Assembly: GCA_022844045.1 (NCBI GenBank) | Contig: JALHMM010000009.1 | Coordinates: forward strand, 42,948 to 106,947 | Direction of reading: 5' to 3' | From: Reyranellaceae bacterium | GTDB taxonomy: Bacteria; Pseudomonadota; Alphaproteobacteria; Reyranellales; Reyranellaceae | DNA length: 64,000 bases | In this document: positions 10,452 through 18,147 of the stretch, one piece after another | Position numbering within the stretch: the first letter of the stretch is position 1 | How the letters are laid out: the number at the start of each line of letters is the position of its first letter | Position numbers and translations under genes: made by a program | The notes under the pieces: generated by a model | Seen by the model: only the letters and a program-made list of their open reading frames with translations | What the model was told of the DNA's origin: nothing | The model's database searches: none

Positions 10452-11792
10452 TCAGCGCCGGCGGTAGCCGGCCATCAGCTCGGTGAACAGCCGGTCGGCG
10501 GTGAGGTGGTAGCCGGCTTCGCGCATGTGGACACGGTCGCCATGGCCCAGCCCGTCGCGCGCGAAGCGGTCGGCGCCGCAGTCGCCGCCCTGCACGCGCG
10601 ACCAGTCGAAGAAGTAGAGGTTGCGCTGGCGCGCCGCCAGGCGCTGCGCTTCGCGCACATGGGCGATGCCCGCCGGCGCGTGCCAGCGGCAGAGCTTGCG
10701 GTCGCGTCCGTTGAGCATGGCGGTGTAGTTCTCGATCTCCGCCCCGCGCAACGGCGCGCAACTGGCGCCGGCGCCGCCACCGCCGCAAAAGGACGGGAAG
10801 CGGTTGGCGTCGGGTGGGCCCACGATCACGACCGAGGCGTTGGGCACGGCCTGGCGGATCATATCGACATAGGAGCCGAACTCGCGGCCGTAGTCGCCCA
10901 GTCGCTCCTTGGCGGCGAAGCCTTCGTTGGTGCCGAAGGCCAGCACCACCAGGCCGGGATCGAGATGCTTGAGCTCGTAGGCGGTGATCTTCCAGTCCCA
11001 GCGGCCGAGGATATTGATCTGCGCGCCGCCGAAGCCCAGCGCCGCGAGCGTCACGCCACGCTGGCGGCGGTAGACTCCCCAGTCGGCGATATCGACCGGC
11101 CCGTTGCCGCGCGGCCGCAGCTCCAGCGAGCGCGCGTTGGGCGCGTTGATGGTGGCGCGATCGAGCAGATAGGCGCCGCCAGAGGTGTTGATCTCGGAAT
11201 GGAAGCGGCCGTCGATATAGACCTGGATGGCGCCGCCGCCGGGCCGCTTGAAATAGTGGATCTCGGCGCTGTCGAAAGAGCCGCCATCCCGGGCGTTGGC
11301 GTTGTCAGCGACCAGCGACATCGAATCGGTCGACTTGCTGCCACGGGTGACGAAGCCCGACAGGCCGAAGGTGCCCTCGGCGCCGACCCGGTTGCTGCTG
11401 AGCACCTGCCACGCGCCGGTCTGCTGCACCTTGACCTGGTAGGGCCGCCAGTAGGGGAAGGGATAGCCCGGCGGCATCAGCCCGCGGCCGGCGTCGCCGA
11501 ACTGGCGCTGGAAAAGCTCGCGCAGGCGGCCGCTGAAATGATCGTTGGAGGTGTGGCTGTCGCCGATCTGCACGATGTTGACCCGGCCGCGCCGGCCGCT
11601 CTGCAGCTCGTTGAGCTGGCGGTGCAGGCCGGTGAGCTGGGTCGCGGGCGCCGCCGCCGCGGCACCGCCGGCGGTGCTGCTCTCGCCGCTGTCGGGCGAG
11701 CACGCGAGCATCAGTCCGAGCGCGAAGATGCCGGCGAACAGCGGCAGGCGGCGCGGCGCGAGGGCGGTCGCGGAGGTCAAGCGCGGCATCAT
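10452..11792 (-). CDS. SGNH/GDSL hydrolase-like lipoprotein
   Basis: The 446-residue product starts with a lipoprotein signal: hydrophobic core GIFALGLMLA then Cys31. After an Ala/Gly-rich linker, SGNH block I reads VQIGDSH (GDSH at 77-80), block III includes AFGTNEGF, and the C-terminal DRVHM/H block near residue 420 supplies the catalytic Asp-His pair. Such proteins (AlgX/AlgJ-like, PatB-like) are acetyltransferases or esterases acting on glycans outside the inner membrane. The adjacent MBOAT gene supports an O-acetyltransferase role. A jelly-roll-like middle part (IQVYIDGRF) could bind carbohydrate. Confidence 0.85.
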   Translation of the reverse strand: MMPRLTSATALAPRRLPLFAGIFALGLMLACSPDSGESSTAGGAAAAAPATQLTGLHRQLNELQSGRRGRVNIVQIGDSHTSNDHFSGRLRELFQRQFGDAGRGLMPPGYPFPYWRPYQVKVQQTGAWQVLSSNRVGAEGTFGLSGFVTRGSKSTDSMSLVADNANARDGGSFDSAEIHYFKRPGGGAIQVYIDGRFHSEINTSGGAYLLDRATINAPNARSLELRPRGNGPVDIADWGVYRRQRGVTLAALGFGGAQINILGRWDWKITAYELKHLDPGLVVLAFGTNEGFAAKERLGDYGREFGSYVDMIRQAVPNASVVIVGPPDANRFPSFCGGGGAGASCAPLRGAEIENYTAMLNGRDRKLCRWHAPAGIAHVREAQRLAARQRNLYFFDWSRVQGGDCGADRFARDGLGHGDRVHMREAGYHLTADRLFTELMAGYRRR

Positions 11793-11855
11793 GGGCGGCG
11801 TGGTCCGTCCGGGTGAGGGGGAAACCGCCGCCGTCCTTCTGCGGAACGGGCGACG

Positions 11856-12686
11856 CTAGCCTTTGGCCGCCAGAATCTTGAACGGCGGCACGTTCTCGCG
11901 CAAGAGCTTGAGCACCGAATCGCCGATCAACTCGTAGGCAGGGTCGGCGAAATGCACGCCGTCATTGGCGCGCATCAGCCGGGTGACGCCCTTGAGGTCC
12001 TTGAAATGGGCCTGATAGGCGCCGTTCTCGTCGGCGGTCATCTGCCAGGTCGGCAACAGCTTCACGTAAGGACGGGTCCGGGCGGCGTTGGTGACGATCT
12101 CGTTGATCAGCCGCGCGTCGGCGCTGGCGTCGTCGGCGCGCATGACCGGTAGCAGGATCCAGATCGTCGGCAGCTTGTGCTGCTGCAGCTTGTCCATGAA
12201 GGCGCCGACTCGGCCGGCGTAGAGTTCCTGCCAGGCCTTGCTGCGGAACAGCGCCTTGGACTGGTTGCCGACGAAGAACGAGCGTCGGTCGTTGGCGCCG
12301 ATCATCATCACCACGGCGTCGACCGGGCCGGCGGCCAGCGCCGCGTCGATCATGTCGGTGAGGTCGCTGCCGGTGAAGCCGACCGAGTTCTTGGCGCCCC
12401 TGTGGAAGCTGTAGCGCTTGTCGCGCACCATCAGGCGGTAGAGGCCGCCCCACATGCCGTCGCCCAGCGAATCGCCCATCACGGCGACGGTGACCTTGGC
12501 CGGTGGCGGGCCGGCGGGGGCGACGTTTGCGTTGGGCGGCCAGGCGCCGCCCTTGGGCGGGGCCGCGAAATCGGCCGAGGTCGGCGGCGGCGGCGGCTCG
12601 ACGAACGGGATGGATGGCATCCCCTGCTGCGCCTGAGCGGGCATGGTGAACAGGAGAAGCGACAACACGAAGATCAGGGTACGCAC
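11856..12686 (-). CDS. SGNH hydrolase, DUF459-like, secreted
   Basis: This is a second SGNH-fold protein of 276 residues. Block I is VAVMGDSLGDGMWGG (residues 67-81), block III is MIGANDRR (Gly130, Asn132), and the catalytic Asp/His lie in NDGVHFAD near residue 245. The GDSLGDGMW form resembles the DUF459 group. A signal peptide (VRTLIFVLSLLLFTMPAQA) led me to place the start at a GTG at 12686. An ATG at 12734 in frame would add 16 residues and is the alternative. A Pro-rich spacer follows the signal. It is the first gene of the O-acylation set and lies 63 bases upstream of the lipoprotein hydrolase. Confidence 0.85.
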   Translation of the reverse strand: MRTLIFVLSLLLFTMPAQAQQGMPSIPFVEPPPPPTSADFAAPPKGGAWPPNANVAPAGPPPAKVTVAVMGDSLGDGMWGGLYRLMVRDKRYSFHRGAKNSVGFTGSDLTDMIDAALAAGPVDAVVMMIGANDRRSFFVGNQSKALFRSKAWQELYAGRVGAFMDKLQQHKLPTIWILLPVMRADDASADARLINEIVTNAARTRPYVKLLPTWQMTADENGAYQAHFKDLKGVTRLMRANDGVHFADPAYELIGDSVLKLLRENVPPFKILAAKG

Positions 12687-12871
12687 GTTGGCACACCGGT
12701 ACGAAGAGGGTGAGTCTTTGTAAGCGCGGGGCATGAGTCGGACAACGGCCGAAGCGTCGCACGCGTCATGCGCGCGCGTGGGCGAGCGCGGCCGGAAAAC
12801 CGCCATGTTCCGGGGCGGTCGTGCGGATTTGGTGCAGTGGTTGCTGTCATCCCGCGCAGAGCGCGGAATGG

Positions 12872-13657
12872 CTACAGCTTGATGCCGCGCAGGAAGCTGG
12901 TGCGGGCGCGGGCGGCTTCCATCAGGAAGGCGAAGTCGTTGCCGGCCAGCAGCATGCGCACGCCCATCTTGATGTAGCGCTCCATGATCGGCGGGTTGTA
13001 GACGCCGCCCATGCCGGGCTGCTTGCCGTGCTTCTTGCAGGCGGCGATCACCGTCTCGTAGGCCTTCACGACATCGGCATGGTCGATCTGGCCGGGCACG
13101 CCCATCTCCATAGTCAGGTCGCTGGTGCCGATCATCAGCACGTCGATGCCCGGCACGGCGGCGATGGCCTCGGCGTTGGCGATCGCCAGCGGCGTCTCGA
13201 GCATGACCGTGACCAGGATCGCCTCGTTGACCATCTTGGTGCTCTGCGCCTGCGACAGGGCCTCGAAGGCCATCTGCGGTGCGGCGCCGGCGACCGAGCG
13301 GTGTCCCACAGGCGGATACCGCAGGCGGTCGGCGATCGCCTTGGCCTGCTCCGGCGTGTCGACATGCGGCATGACGATGCCCATGGCGCCGCCGTCGAGC
13401 ACGCGGGTGGCCATGTCGAGCTGGAACTCCGGCACGCGCACGATCGGCGCGATGCCGTAGCCGTTGGCGGCGACCGAGATCTGCACCGCCATGTCGAGGC
13501 TCATCGAGTTGTGCTCGCAGTCGATGAACAGCCAGTCGAAACCGGCGGTCTTCATCGCCGGCGCGATGTCGACGGTGCGCGCCTGGCGCAGCCCGCAGCC
13601 CAATGCCGGCTCGCCCTTGTTCATGCGCTCGCGCGCGGAATTGCGCAGCTCGGCCAT
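12872..13657 (-). CDS. HpcH/HpaI-type aldolase
   Basis: This 261-residue class II pyruvate-type aldolase matches the HpcH/HpaI (2,4-dihydroxyhept-2-ene-1,7-dioate aldolase) family. The base and metal region reads FDWLFIDCEHNS (Asp46, Glu48, His49). Arg in PIVRVPE would bind the pyruvate carboxylate, and the metal-binding Glu lies in VMLETPLAI, followed by IGTSDLTMEMG. It reversibly cleaves or forms 2-keto-hydroxy acids; natural substrates vary. It is divergent from the SDR at 13779, with which it may act in a sugar-acid or aromatic side-chain pathway. Confidence 0.9.
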   Translation of the reverse strand: MAELRNSARERMNKGEPALGCGLRQARTVDIAPAMKTAGFDWLFIDCEHNSMSLDMAVQISVAANGYGIAPIVRVPEFQLDMATRVLDGGAMGIVMPHVDTPEQAKAIADRLRYPPVGHRSVAGAAPQMAFEALSQAQSTKMVNEAILVTVMLETPLAIANAEAIAAVPGIDVLMIGTSDLTMEMGVPGQIDHADVVKAYETVIAACKKHGKQPGMGGVYNPPIMERYIKMGVRMLLAGNDFAFLMEAARARTSFLRGIKL

Positions 13658-13778
13658 GGTCGTTCCTTCCCTGTCGATGTTTCACGGGGGATCGTAGAGG
13701 CCTGCCCGGCTACCTTCAATTCATCGCCATCGGCCACGCCGCATGGCAGGGTCACGCGTCAGCAGCGGGGAGGAACGC

Positions 13779-14546
13779 ATGGCACAGGATCGCGTGGCAC
13801 TGGTCACCGGTGCCGGCTCGGGCATCGGCCGCGCCACGGTGCGCAAGCTGCTGGCCGCCGGCGCGCGCGTCGTCGCCACCGATCGCGACGCCAAGGGCCT
13901 GGCGGAGACGGCGACCTTGGCAGCCGCCGGCGACCGTCTGCGCACCCTGGTGCAGGACGTGACGCACGACACCGCGCCGGCCGACGCCGTGCGCGTTGCG
14001 GTCGATGGCTTTGGCGGGCTCGACTGGCTGGTGAACAACGCCGGCATCGGCCGGTCGACCAATGTCGCCGACACCGAGGACGCCGACTGGGACCGCTTCA
14101 TGCAGACCAACCTGCGCAGCGTGTTCCGCTTCTCGCGCCAGGCGCTGGGCGTGATGCGGCCCGGCCGCGGCGCCATCGTGCACCTGGCCTCGGTCTTCGG
14201 CCTGATCGGCTACCCTGGCTCGGCCGCCTACTCGACGGCCAAGGCGGCGGTGGTGGGGCTGACGCACCAGATGGCCGCCGACTACGGCCCCAAGGGCATC
14301 CGCGTTAACGCCGTGGCGCCGGGCCTGATCGAGACCGGCATGACGCGCGAACGCCTGCACGGCGATGCGCGCTATCGCAAGCTGATGCTCGACACCACGC
14401 CATTCCCGCGCTGGGGCCAGCCCGAGGACATCGCCAACGCCATCGCCTTCCTGCTGTCGGACGAGGCCTCGTTCATCAACGGCCATGTGCTGGCCGTCGA
14501 TGGCGGATGGAGCGTAACGAACTACGTGAAGAGCGCGTTCGACTGA
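13779..14546 (+). CDS. Short-chain dehydrogenase/reductase
   Basis: The 255-residue protein is a classical SDR. The cofactor motif is GAGSGIG (residues 11-17), followed by NNAG (86-89), catalytic Ser138, and YSTAK (Tyr151, Lys155). The C-terminus has the usual INGHVLAVDGGW. The ATG at 13779 is preceded by GGGGAGGAACGC, a good ribosome binding site; an in-frame start at 13743 lacks one. It oxidises or reduces a hydroxy/keto substrate with NAD(P). A large palindromic repeat follows its stop. Confidence 0.92.
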   Translation: MAQDRVALVTGAGSGIGRATVRKLLAAGARVVATDRDAKGLAETATLAAAGDRLRTLVQDVTHDTAPADAVRVAVDGFGGLDWLVNNAGIGRSTNVADTEDADWDRFMQTNLRSVFRFSRQALGVMRPGRGAIVHLASVFGLIGYPGSAAYSTAKAAVVGLTHQMAADYGPKGIRVNAVAPGLIETGMTRERLHGDARYRKLMLDTTPFPRWGQPEDIANAIAFLLSDEASFINGHVLAVDGGWSVTNYVKSAFD

Positions 14547-14549
14547 ATA

Positions 14550-14702
14550 CCTTCTCCCCGCGAAGGCGGGGAGAAGGTGCCCGAAGGGCGGATGAGGGGC
14601 TTCGCGGTGCCGCTACCAACAACGTCGGCGATGTTGAGACAGAAGCCCCTCATCCGCCTCGCTAACGCTCGGCACCTTCTCCCCGCCTTCGCGGGGAGAA
14701 GG
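14550..14702. repeat. Palindromic intergenic element, family A copy 1
   Basis: The element has two arms. The left arm is a hairpin, ccttctccccgcgaaggcgg running into ggagaagg, then tgcccgaagggcggatgagg. The right arm is the inverted form, ending in cttctccccgccttcgcgg with ggagaagg. A 30-40 base centre is not conserved. It fills the space between two convergent genes (SDR and 2-hydroxyacid dehydrogenase) and probably acts as a two-way terminator. Copies 2 and 3 are at 17986 and 22196. Confidence 0.85.
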
Positions 14703-14707
14703 AAAAC

Positions 14708-15688
14708 CTACCGCTTCAGCACTTCCTTGTTCACCACGTTGTTCGGGTCGGGCTTGCCGTCGAACACGTCGAGCACGTTCTGCACCGTGGCCTGGGCCAT
14801 GCGGGCCGAGGACTCGACCGTCACGCCGGCCATGTGCGGCGCCATGATGATGTTGGGCAGCGAGCAGAGCTTGTGGATCTCGGTCGGCGGCTCCTTGTCG
14901 AGCACGTCGAGACCGGCGGCCTTGATCACGCCGCCCTTGAGCGCGTCGTAGAGCGCGTCCTCGTTGATGATGCCGCCGCGCGCGGTGTTGACGATGTAGG
15001 CCGTCTTCTTCATCGCCGCGAGCTCGTTGGCGCCGATCAGGTTGATCGTCTCCGTGTTCTTCGGGCAGTGCACGGTGACGAAATCGGCGCGCGCCAGCCC
15101 GGCCTTCAAATCGCTGACCGGCTCGCAGCCGGCGGCGCGGATGGTCTCGGCCTTCACGTAGGGATCGTAGACCAGCACGGACATCTCCATGCCCAGCGCG
15201 CGCTTGGCGGTGCGCGTGCCGATGCGGCCAAAGCCGATGATCAGCAGGGTCTTCTGCCAGAGATCGACGGGCATGTCGTGGCGGCGGTCCTGCCAGCGGT
15301 TCTCCTTGACCATGCGGTCGTAGTCGAGCGCGCGCTTGGCCACCGCCATCATCAGGAACATCGCGTGCTCGGCGACCGTCACCGAGTTGGCGACGCCGGC
15401 GATCATCAGCGGCAGGCCGCGCTTGGTCAACGCCGGCACGTCGACGGTGTCGTAGCCGACGCCGATGCGCGCCGCGCACATCAGCTTGCTCGCGACCTGC
15501 AGCTCGGGCTCGCCCAGCGGTGTGAGACCCAAGGTCACGCCGTGCGCCTCTTTCAGCGCCTCGTGGAACTGCGCCGTGGTGAAGTTGTTGAGGACCACCG
15601 CCTCGACATCGTCACGCGCGTCGACGAGCGCCATGCCGGCGGGATGCATCCCCATGGGCATCAGGATGCGCTTCATATTGGTGGCCAT
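14708..15688 (-). CDS. D-isomer-specific 2-hydroxyacid dehydrogenase
   Basis: The 326-residue enzyme would interconvert a 2-hydroxy acid and 2-keto acid with NAD(P). The dinucleotide motif is GFGRIG (residues 152-157). The catalytic triad is present: Arg237 in NTARGG, Glu266 in DKEPP, His285 in APHMAG. The ATG at 15688 was chosen because GAGAGG precedes it and the upstream open frame has no family features. The N-terminus is unusually rich in Met. The family includes phosphoglycerate and glyoxylate/hydroxypyruvate reductases, but length and context do not settle the substrate. Confidence 0.92.
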   Translation of the reverse strand: MATNMKRILMPMGMHPAGMALVDARDDVEAVVLNNFTTAQFHEALKEAHGVTLGLTPLGEPELQVASKLMCAARIGVGYDTVDVPALTKRGLPLMIAGVANSVTVAEHAMFLMMAVAKRALDYDRMVKENRWQDRRHDMPVDLWQKTLLIIGFGRIGTRTAKRALGMEMSVLVYDPYVKAETIRAAGCEPVSDLKAGLARADFVTVHCPKNTETINLIGANELAAMKKTAYIVNTARGGIINEDALYDALKGGVIKAAGLDVLDKEPPTEIHKLCSLPNIIMAPHMAGVTVESSARMAQATVQNVLDVFDGKPDPNNVVNKEVLKR

Positions 15689-15748
15689 ATCGATCCTCTC
15701 CCTGGATTTGCGCGGCACCCTGTCACGCCCGTGGGCGCGCCGCATCCC

Positions 15749-16558
15749 TCATGTCGCGGAAGCTGCCTTGCCGAAAAGGAAATCCAGCAGGATCCGCTGA
15801 TAGGCGTCGGGCACGACGTTGGGAAAGAAATGCCCGCCATAGGGCAGGACCACCGTACGGCAGTCCGGCACCAACCTGCCGATCTCCTCGGTGAAATAGG
15901 ACGGTGTCACCTGGTCGTCGCGCGCGCCGATCGCCAGGGTCGGCGCGCCGATGCGATGCATCTGATCGCGCCGGTCGTGCGCGACGATGGCGGCGATGCG
16001 TGACAGCAGGATCTCGGGCACCGGGATGGTCTCCTGCGCGCGCGCCTCGTTGGCCGCCAGCACGTCGTCGTGGTCGCGGATCCAGGCCGGCGCGTGCAGC
16101 GCCAGGCCGCTGGTCTTCAGATACGCCTCCGGTCCGAGTTCGCGCAGCACCGTGGCGCGCAGCTCGAAGCCGCGGCGAAAGAAGGCGTCGGTCTTGGCCC
16201 AGGTGCCGCACAGCACCAGCCGATCGATACGTTCAGGATGATCGATGGCGATCGCCTGACCCATCGCGCCACCGGTCGAATGCCCGACCCAATGCGCGCG
16301 CCCGACGCCCAGCGCGTCCATCAGCTGCAGCGCGTCGTCGGCCATCTGCTCGACCGAGTAGTCGATGCGCGACAGCGCCGAGCGGCCGCAGCCGCGATGG
16401 TCGTGCAGGATCACCGTGAAGTGCCGCTCGAAAGCCTGGACATGCGGCTCCCAGAAGGTGGCGACGCCGCCCAGGCCGGTGACCAGCATCAAGGGCGGGC
16501 CGGAGCCGTGGGTTTCGAAGTACAGCGAGGCGCCGTCGCGCAGGGTGGTGTGGGGCAT
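15749..16558 (-). CDS. Alpha/beta hydrolase (RutD/PcaD-like)
   Basis: This 269-residue alpha/beta hydrolase has the oxyanion region VTGLGG, HDHRGCGRS, nucleophile elbow GHSTGG (Ser94), an acid in ARDDQVTP and the catalytic His in YGGHFFP near residue 250. It resembles aminoacrylate hydrolases and 3-oxoadipate enol-lactonases. The open frame continues upstream to 16711 but runs through a palindromic repeat, so the start was placed at the ATG at 16558. It lies 60 bases downstream of the 2-hydroxyacid dehydrogenase start and may be co-transcribed with it. Confidence 0.88.
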   Translation of the reverse strand: MPHTTLRDGASLYFETHGSGPPLMLVTGLGGVATFWEPHVQAFERHFTVILHDHRGCGRSALSRIDYSVEQMADDALQLMDALGVGRAHWVGHSTGGAMGQAIAIDHPERIDRLVLCGTWAKTDAFFRRGFELRATVLRELGPEAYLKTSGLALHAPAWIRDHDDVLAANEARAQETIPVPEILLSRIAAIVAHDRRDQMHRIGAPTLAIGARDDQVTPSYFTEEIGRLVPDCRTVVLPYGGHFFPNVVPDAYQRILLDFLFGKAASAT

Positions 16559-16595
16559 GGCTGCGCAGGGTAGCAGAACCACCACTGAAGCAAAT

Positions 16596-16662
16596 CTGTC
16601 ATCCCGAGCTGAGCGAGGGATCTCGGCCGACACTAGATCCCTCGCTCCGCTCGGGATGACAG
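16596..16662. repeat. Palindromic REP-like element
   Basis: Perfect 14-base arms ctgtcatcccgagc and gctcgggatgacag flank a partly paired centre (gagcgagggatct against agatccctcgctc). It lies between the divergent hydrolase and phosphodiesterase-like genes, so any promoters there must flank it. This type is common in intergenic regions of many alphaproteobacteria. Confidence 0.85.
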
Positions 16663-16709
16663 AGACGGATTGGTCTATGGTATCGCTGGTTCGCGGGAGC
16701 AGGTGACAC

Positions 16710-17978
16710 ATGGCCGATCGACGCGTGGTGCTGGTGATCTGCGACGGGCATCGTCGCGACTTCGTGCGGCCCGAGCTGTGCCCGGCGATCGTCGATCTCG
16801 GCCGCTTCGGCCGGCGCTTCGGGAATCATCGCGGCGTCTTCCCATCGGTGACGCGCGCCTCCTCGGCGTCGATCGCCACCGGCTGCCATCCGGCACGGCA
16901 CGGCCTGCACGGCAACACCATGGGCCTGCCCGACGGTGACGGTGTGGTCGTGCACGATGTCGGTCCGCCGCAGTTCCGCGACGCCATGCGCCAGGCGCTG
17001 GGTCGCACCTTGAAGGCTCCAACGTTGGCCGAACGCTTGCGCGACGCCGGCGGTTCGATCGTGTTCTCCAATGTCTCGCCCGGCGCCGCCTATTTCCAGG
17101 ATCCCGACGGGCACGGCCACGTCTATCACCGCGCCGGCTCCTTCGCGCCCGGCTTGGTGCCGATCAGCGGCGCCGGAAGGCTCGACATCGCCAAGGACGC
17201 CTCGGGCGATCGTGCCATGGCTGCGCGTTTCTGCCAGGAGGTGCTGCGCGAGCGCCGCCCGCCGCTCGCGGTGCTCTGGCTGAGCGACCCCGACGCCACC
17301 ATGCACGCCAGCGAACTCGGCGGCCCTGTACATCTGCGAGCGATCGCGTCAGCCGATGCCTGTGTGGCGCAAGTCCGCGCCACCGTCGATGCGTTGCGTG
17401 CGTCGGGCGAGGACATCCTGCTGATCGTCGGCTCCGACCACGGGCAGGAGACCGTCACCGGCGCGATCGAGGTCGATCGCCTGCTGGTCGAGGCCGGCCT
17501 GAAGGACTCGCTGGACTCGCGCGAGGTCGCGGTGGCCTCACAGGGCACCTCCGGCCTGATCTATGTCGCGCCGCGCGCCGCCCAACGCCGCGCCGCCATC
17601 GAGGCCTTCGTGCGCGCGCAGGATTGGGCCGATGGCGTGTTCGCGGGCGAGGGGCTGGCCGCGATCGGCATGGCGCCCGAGGGCCACCTGCACCTCGCCT
17701 TCAGCATGGCCAAGACCGAGGCGCCGAACGCACATGGCTGTCCTGGCGGTAGCCTGATCGTCGCCAAGGCGGGCGCCGCCGAGAAGCTCGGCCTGGGCCA
17801 GCACGGCGGCACCGGCCGCTTCGAGCAGGCGCCATTCCTGACCGTCGAAGGCGCCGGCTTCGCGCCGGGCACCGTCTGTGACGACCCCACCTGCATCGTC
17901 GACATCGCGCCCACGGTGCTGACGCATCTCGGCCTGCCCACCGACGACATGGACGGCCGCGCACTGCAGGGGCTCTAG
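16710..17978 (+). CDS. Alkaline phosphatase superfamily phosphodiesterase-like enzyme
   Basis: This 422-residue protein belongs to the alkaline phosphatase/nucleotide pyrophosphatase fold. Metal-site Asp12 is in VICDGHRRD, and the likely nucleophile Thr48 is in FPSVTRASSASIATG. Further metal ligands lie in LWLSDPDATMH, GSDHGQET and LGQHGGTGR, and a terminal block CIVDIAPTVLTHLG is typical of the family. No signal peptide is visible, so it is probably cytosolic. The family hydrolyses phosphodiesters, phosphonates or sulfates; the substrate here is not deducible. Confidence 0.85.
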   Translation: MADRRVVLVICDGHRRDFVRPELCPAIVDLGRFGRRFGNHRGVFPSVTRASSASIATGCHPARHGLHGNTMGLPDGDGVVVHDVGPPQFRDAMRQALGRTLKAPTLAERLRDAGGSIVFSNVSPGAAYFQDPDGHGHVYHRAGSFAPGLVPISGAGRLDIAKDASGDRAMAARFCQEVLRERRPPLAVLWLSDPDATMHASELGGPVHLRAIASADACVAQVRATVDALRASGEDILLIVGSDHGQETVTGAIEVDRLLVEAGLKDSLDSREVAVASQGTSGLIYVAPRAAQRRAAIEAFVRAQDWADGVFAGEGLAAIGMAPEGHLHLAFSMAKTEAPNAHGCPGGSLIVAKAGAAEKLGLGQHGGTGRFEQAPFLTVEGAGFAPGTVCDDPTCIVDIAPTVLTHLGLPTDDMDGRALQGL

Positions 17979-17985
17979 AGGTTTT

Positions 17986-18143
17986 CCTTCTCCCCGCGAC
18001 GGCGGGGAGAAGGTGCCGAGCGTCAGCGAGGCGGATGAGGGGCTTCCCCGTCCAACAATATGCATCGTCGTCGTCGTCGAGACTCCGCGAAGCCCCTCAT
18101 CCGCCCTTCGGGCACCTTCTCCCCGCCGTCGCGGGGGAGAAGG
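17986..18143. repeat. Palindromic intergenic element, family A copy 2
   Basis: It has the same two-arm build as the element at 14550: outer hairpins ccttctccccgcgacggcgg plus ggagaagg on both sides, with aggtgccgagcg... and gcccttcgggcacc inner parts around a variable centre. It lies between the convergent phosphodiesterase-like and molybdopterin-subunit genes and probably terminates both. Confidence 0.85.
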
Positions 18144-18147
18144 AAAG

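Noticed and set aside
11856..13685. A 609-codon frame that would fuse the DUF459-like hydrolase to upstream sequence
   Set aside because: Its 5' part is out of frame with, and overlaps, the well-supported HpcH/HpaI aldolase gene on the same strand.
15749..16711. Longer version of the alpha/beta hydrolase starting at 16711
   Set aside because: The extra 51 codons cross the palindromic element at 16596-16662; the family N-terminus begins at the ATG at 16558.
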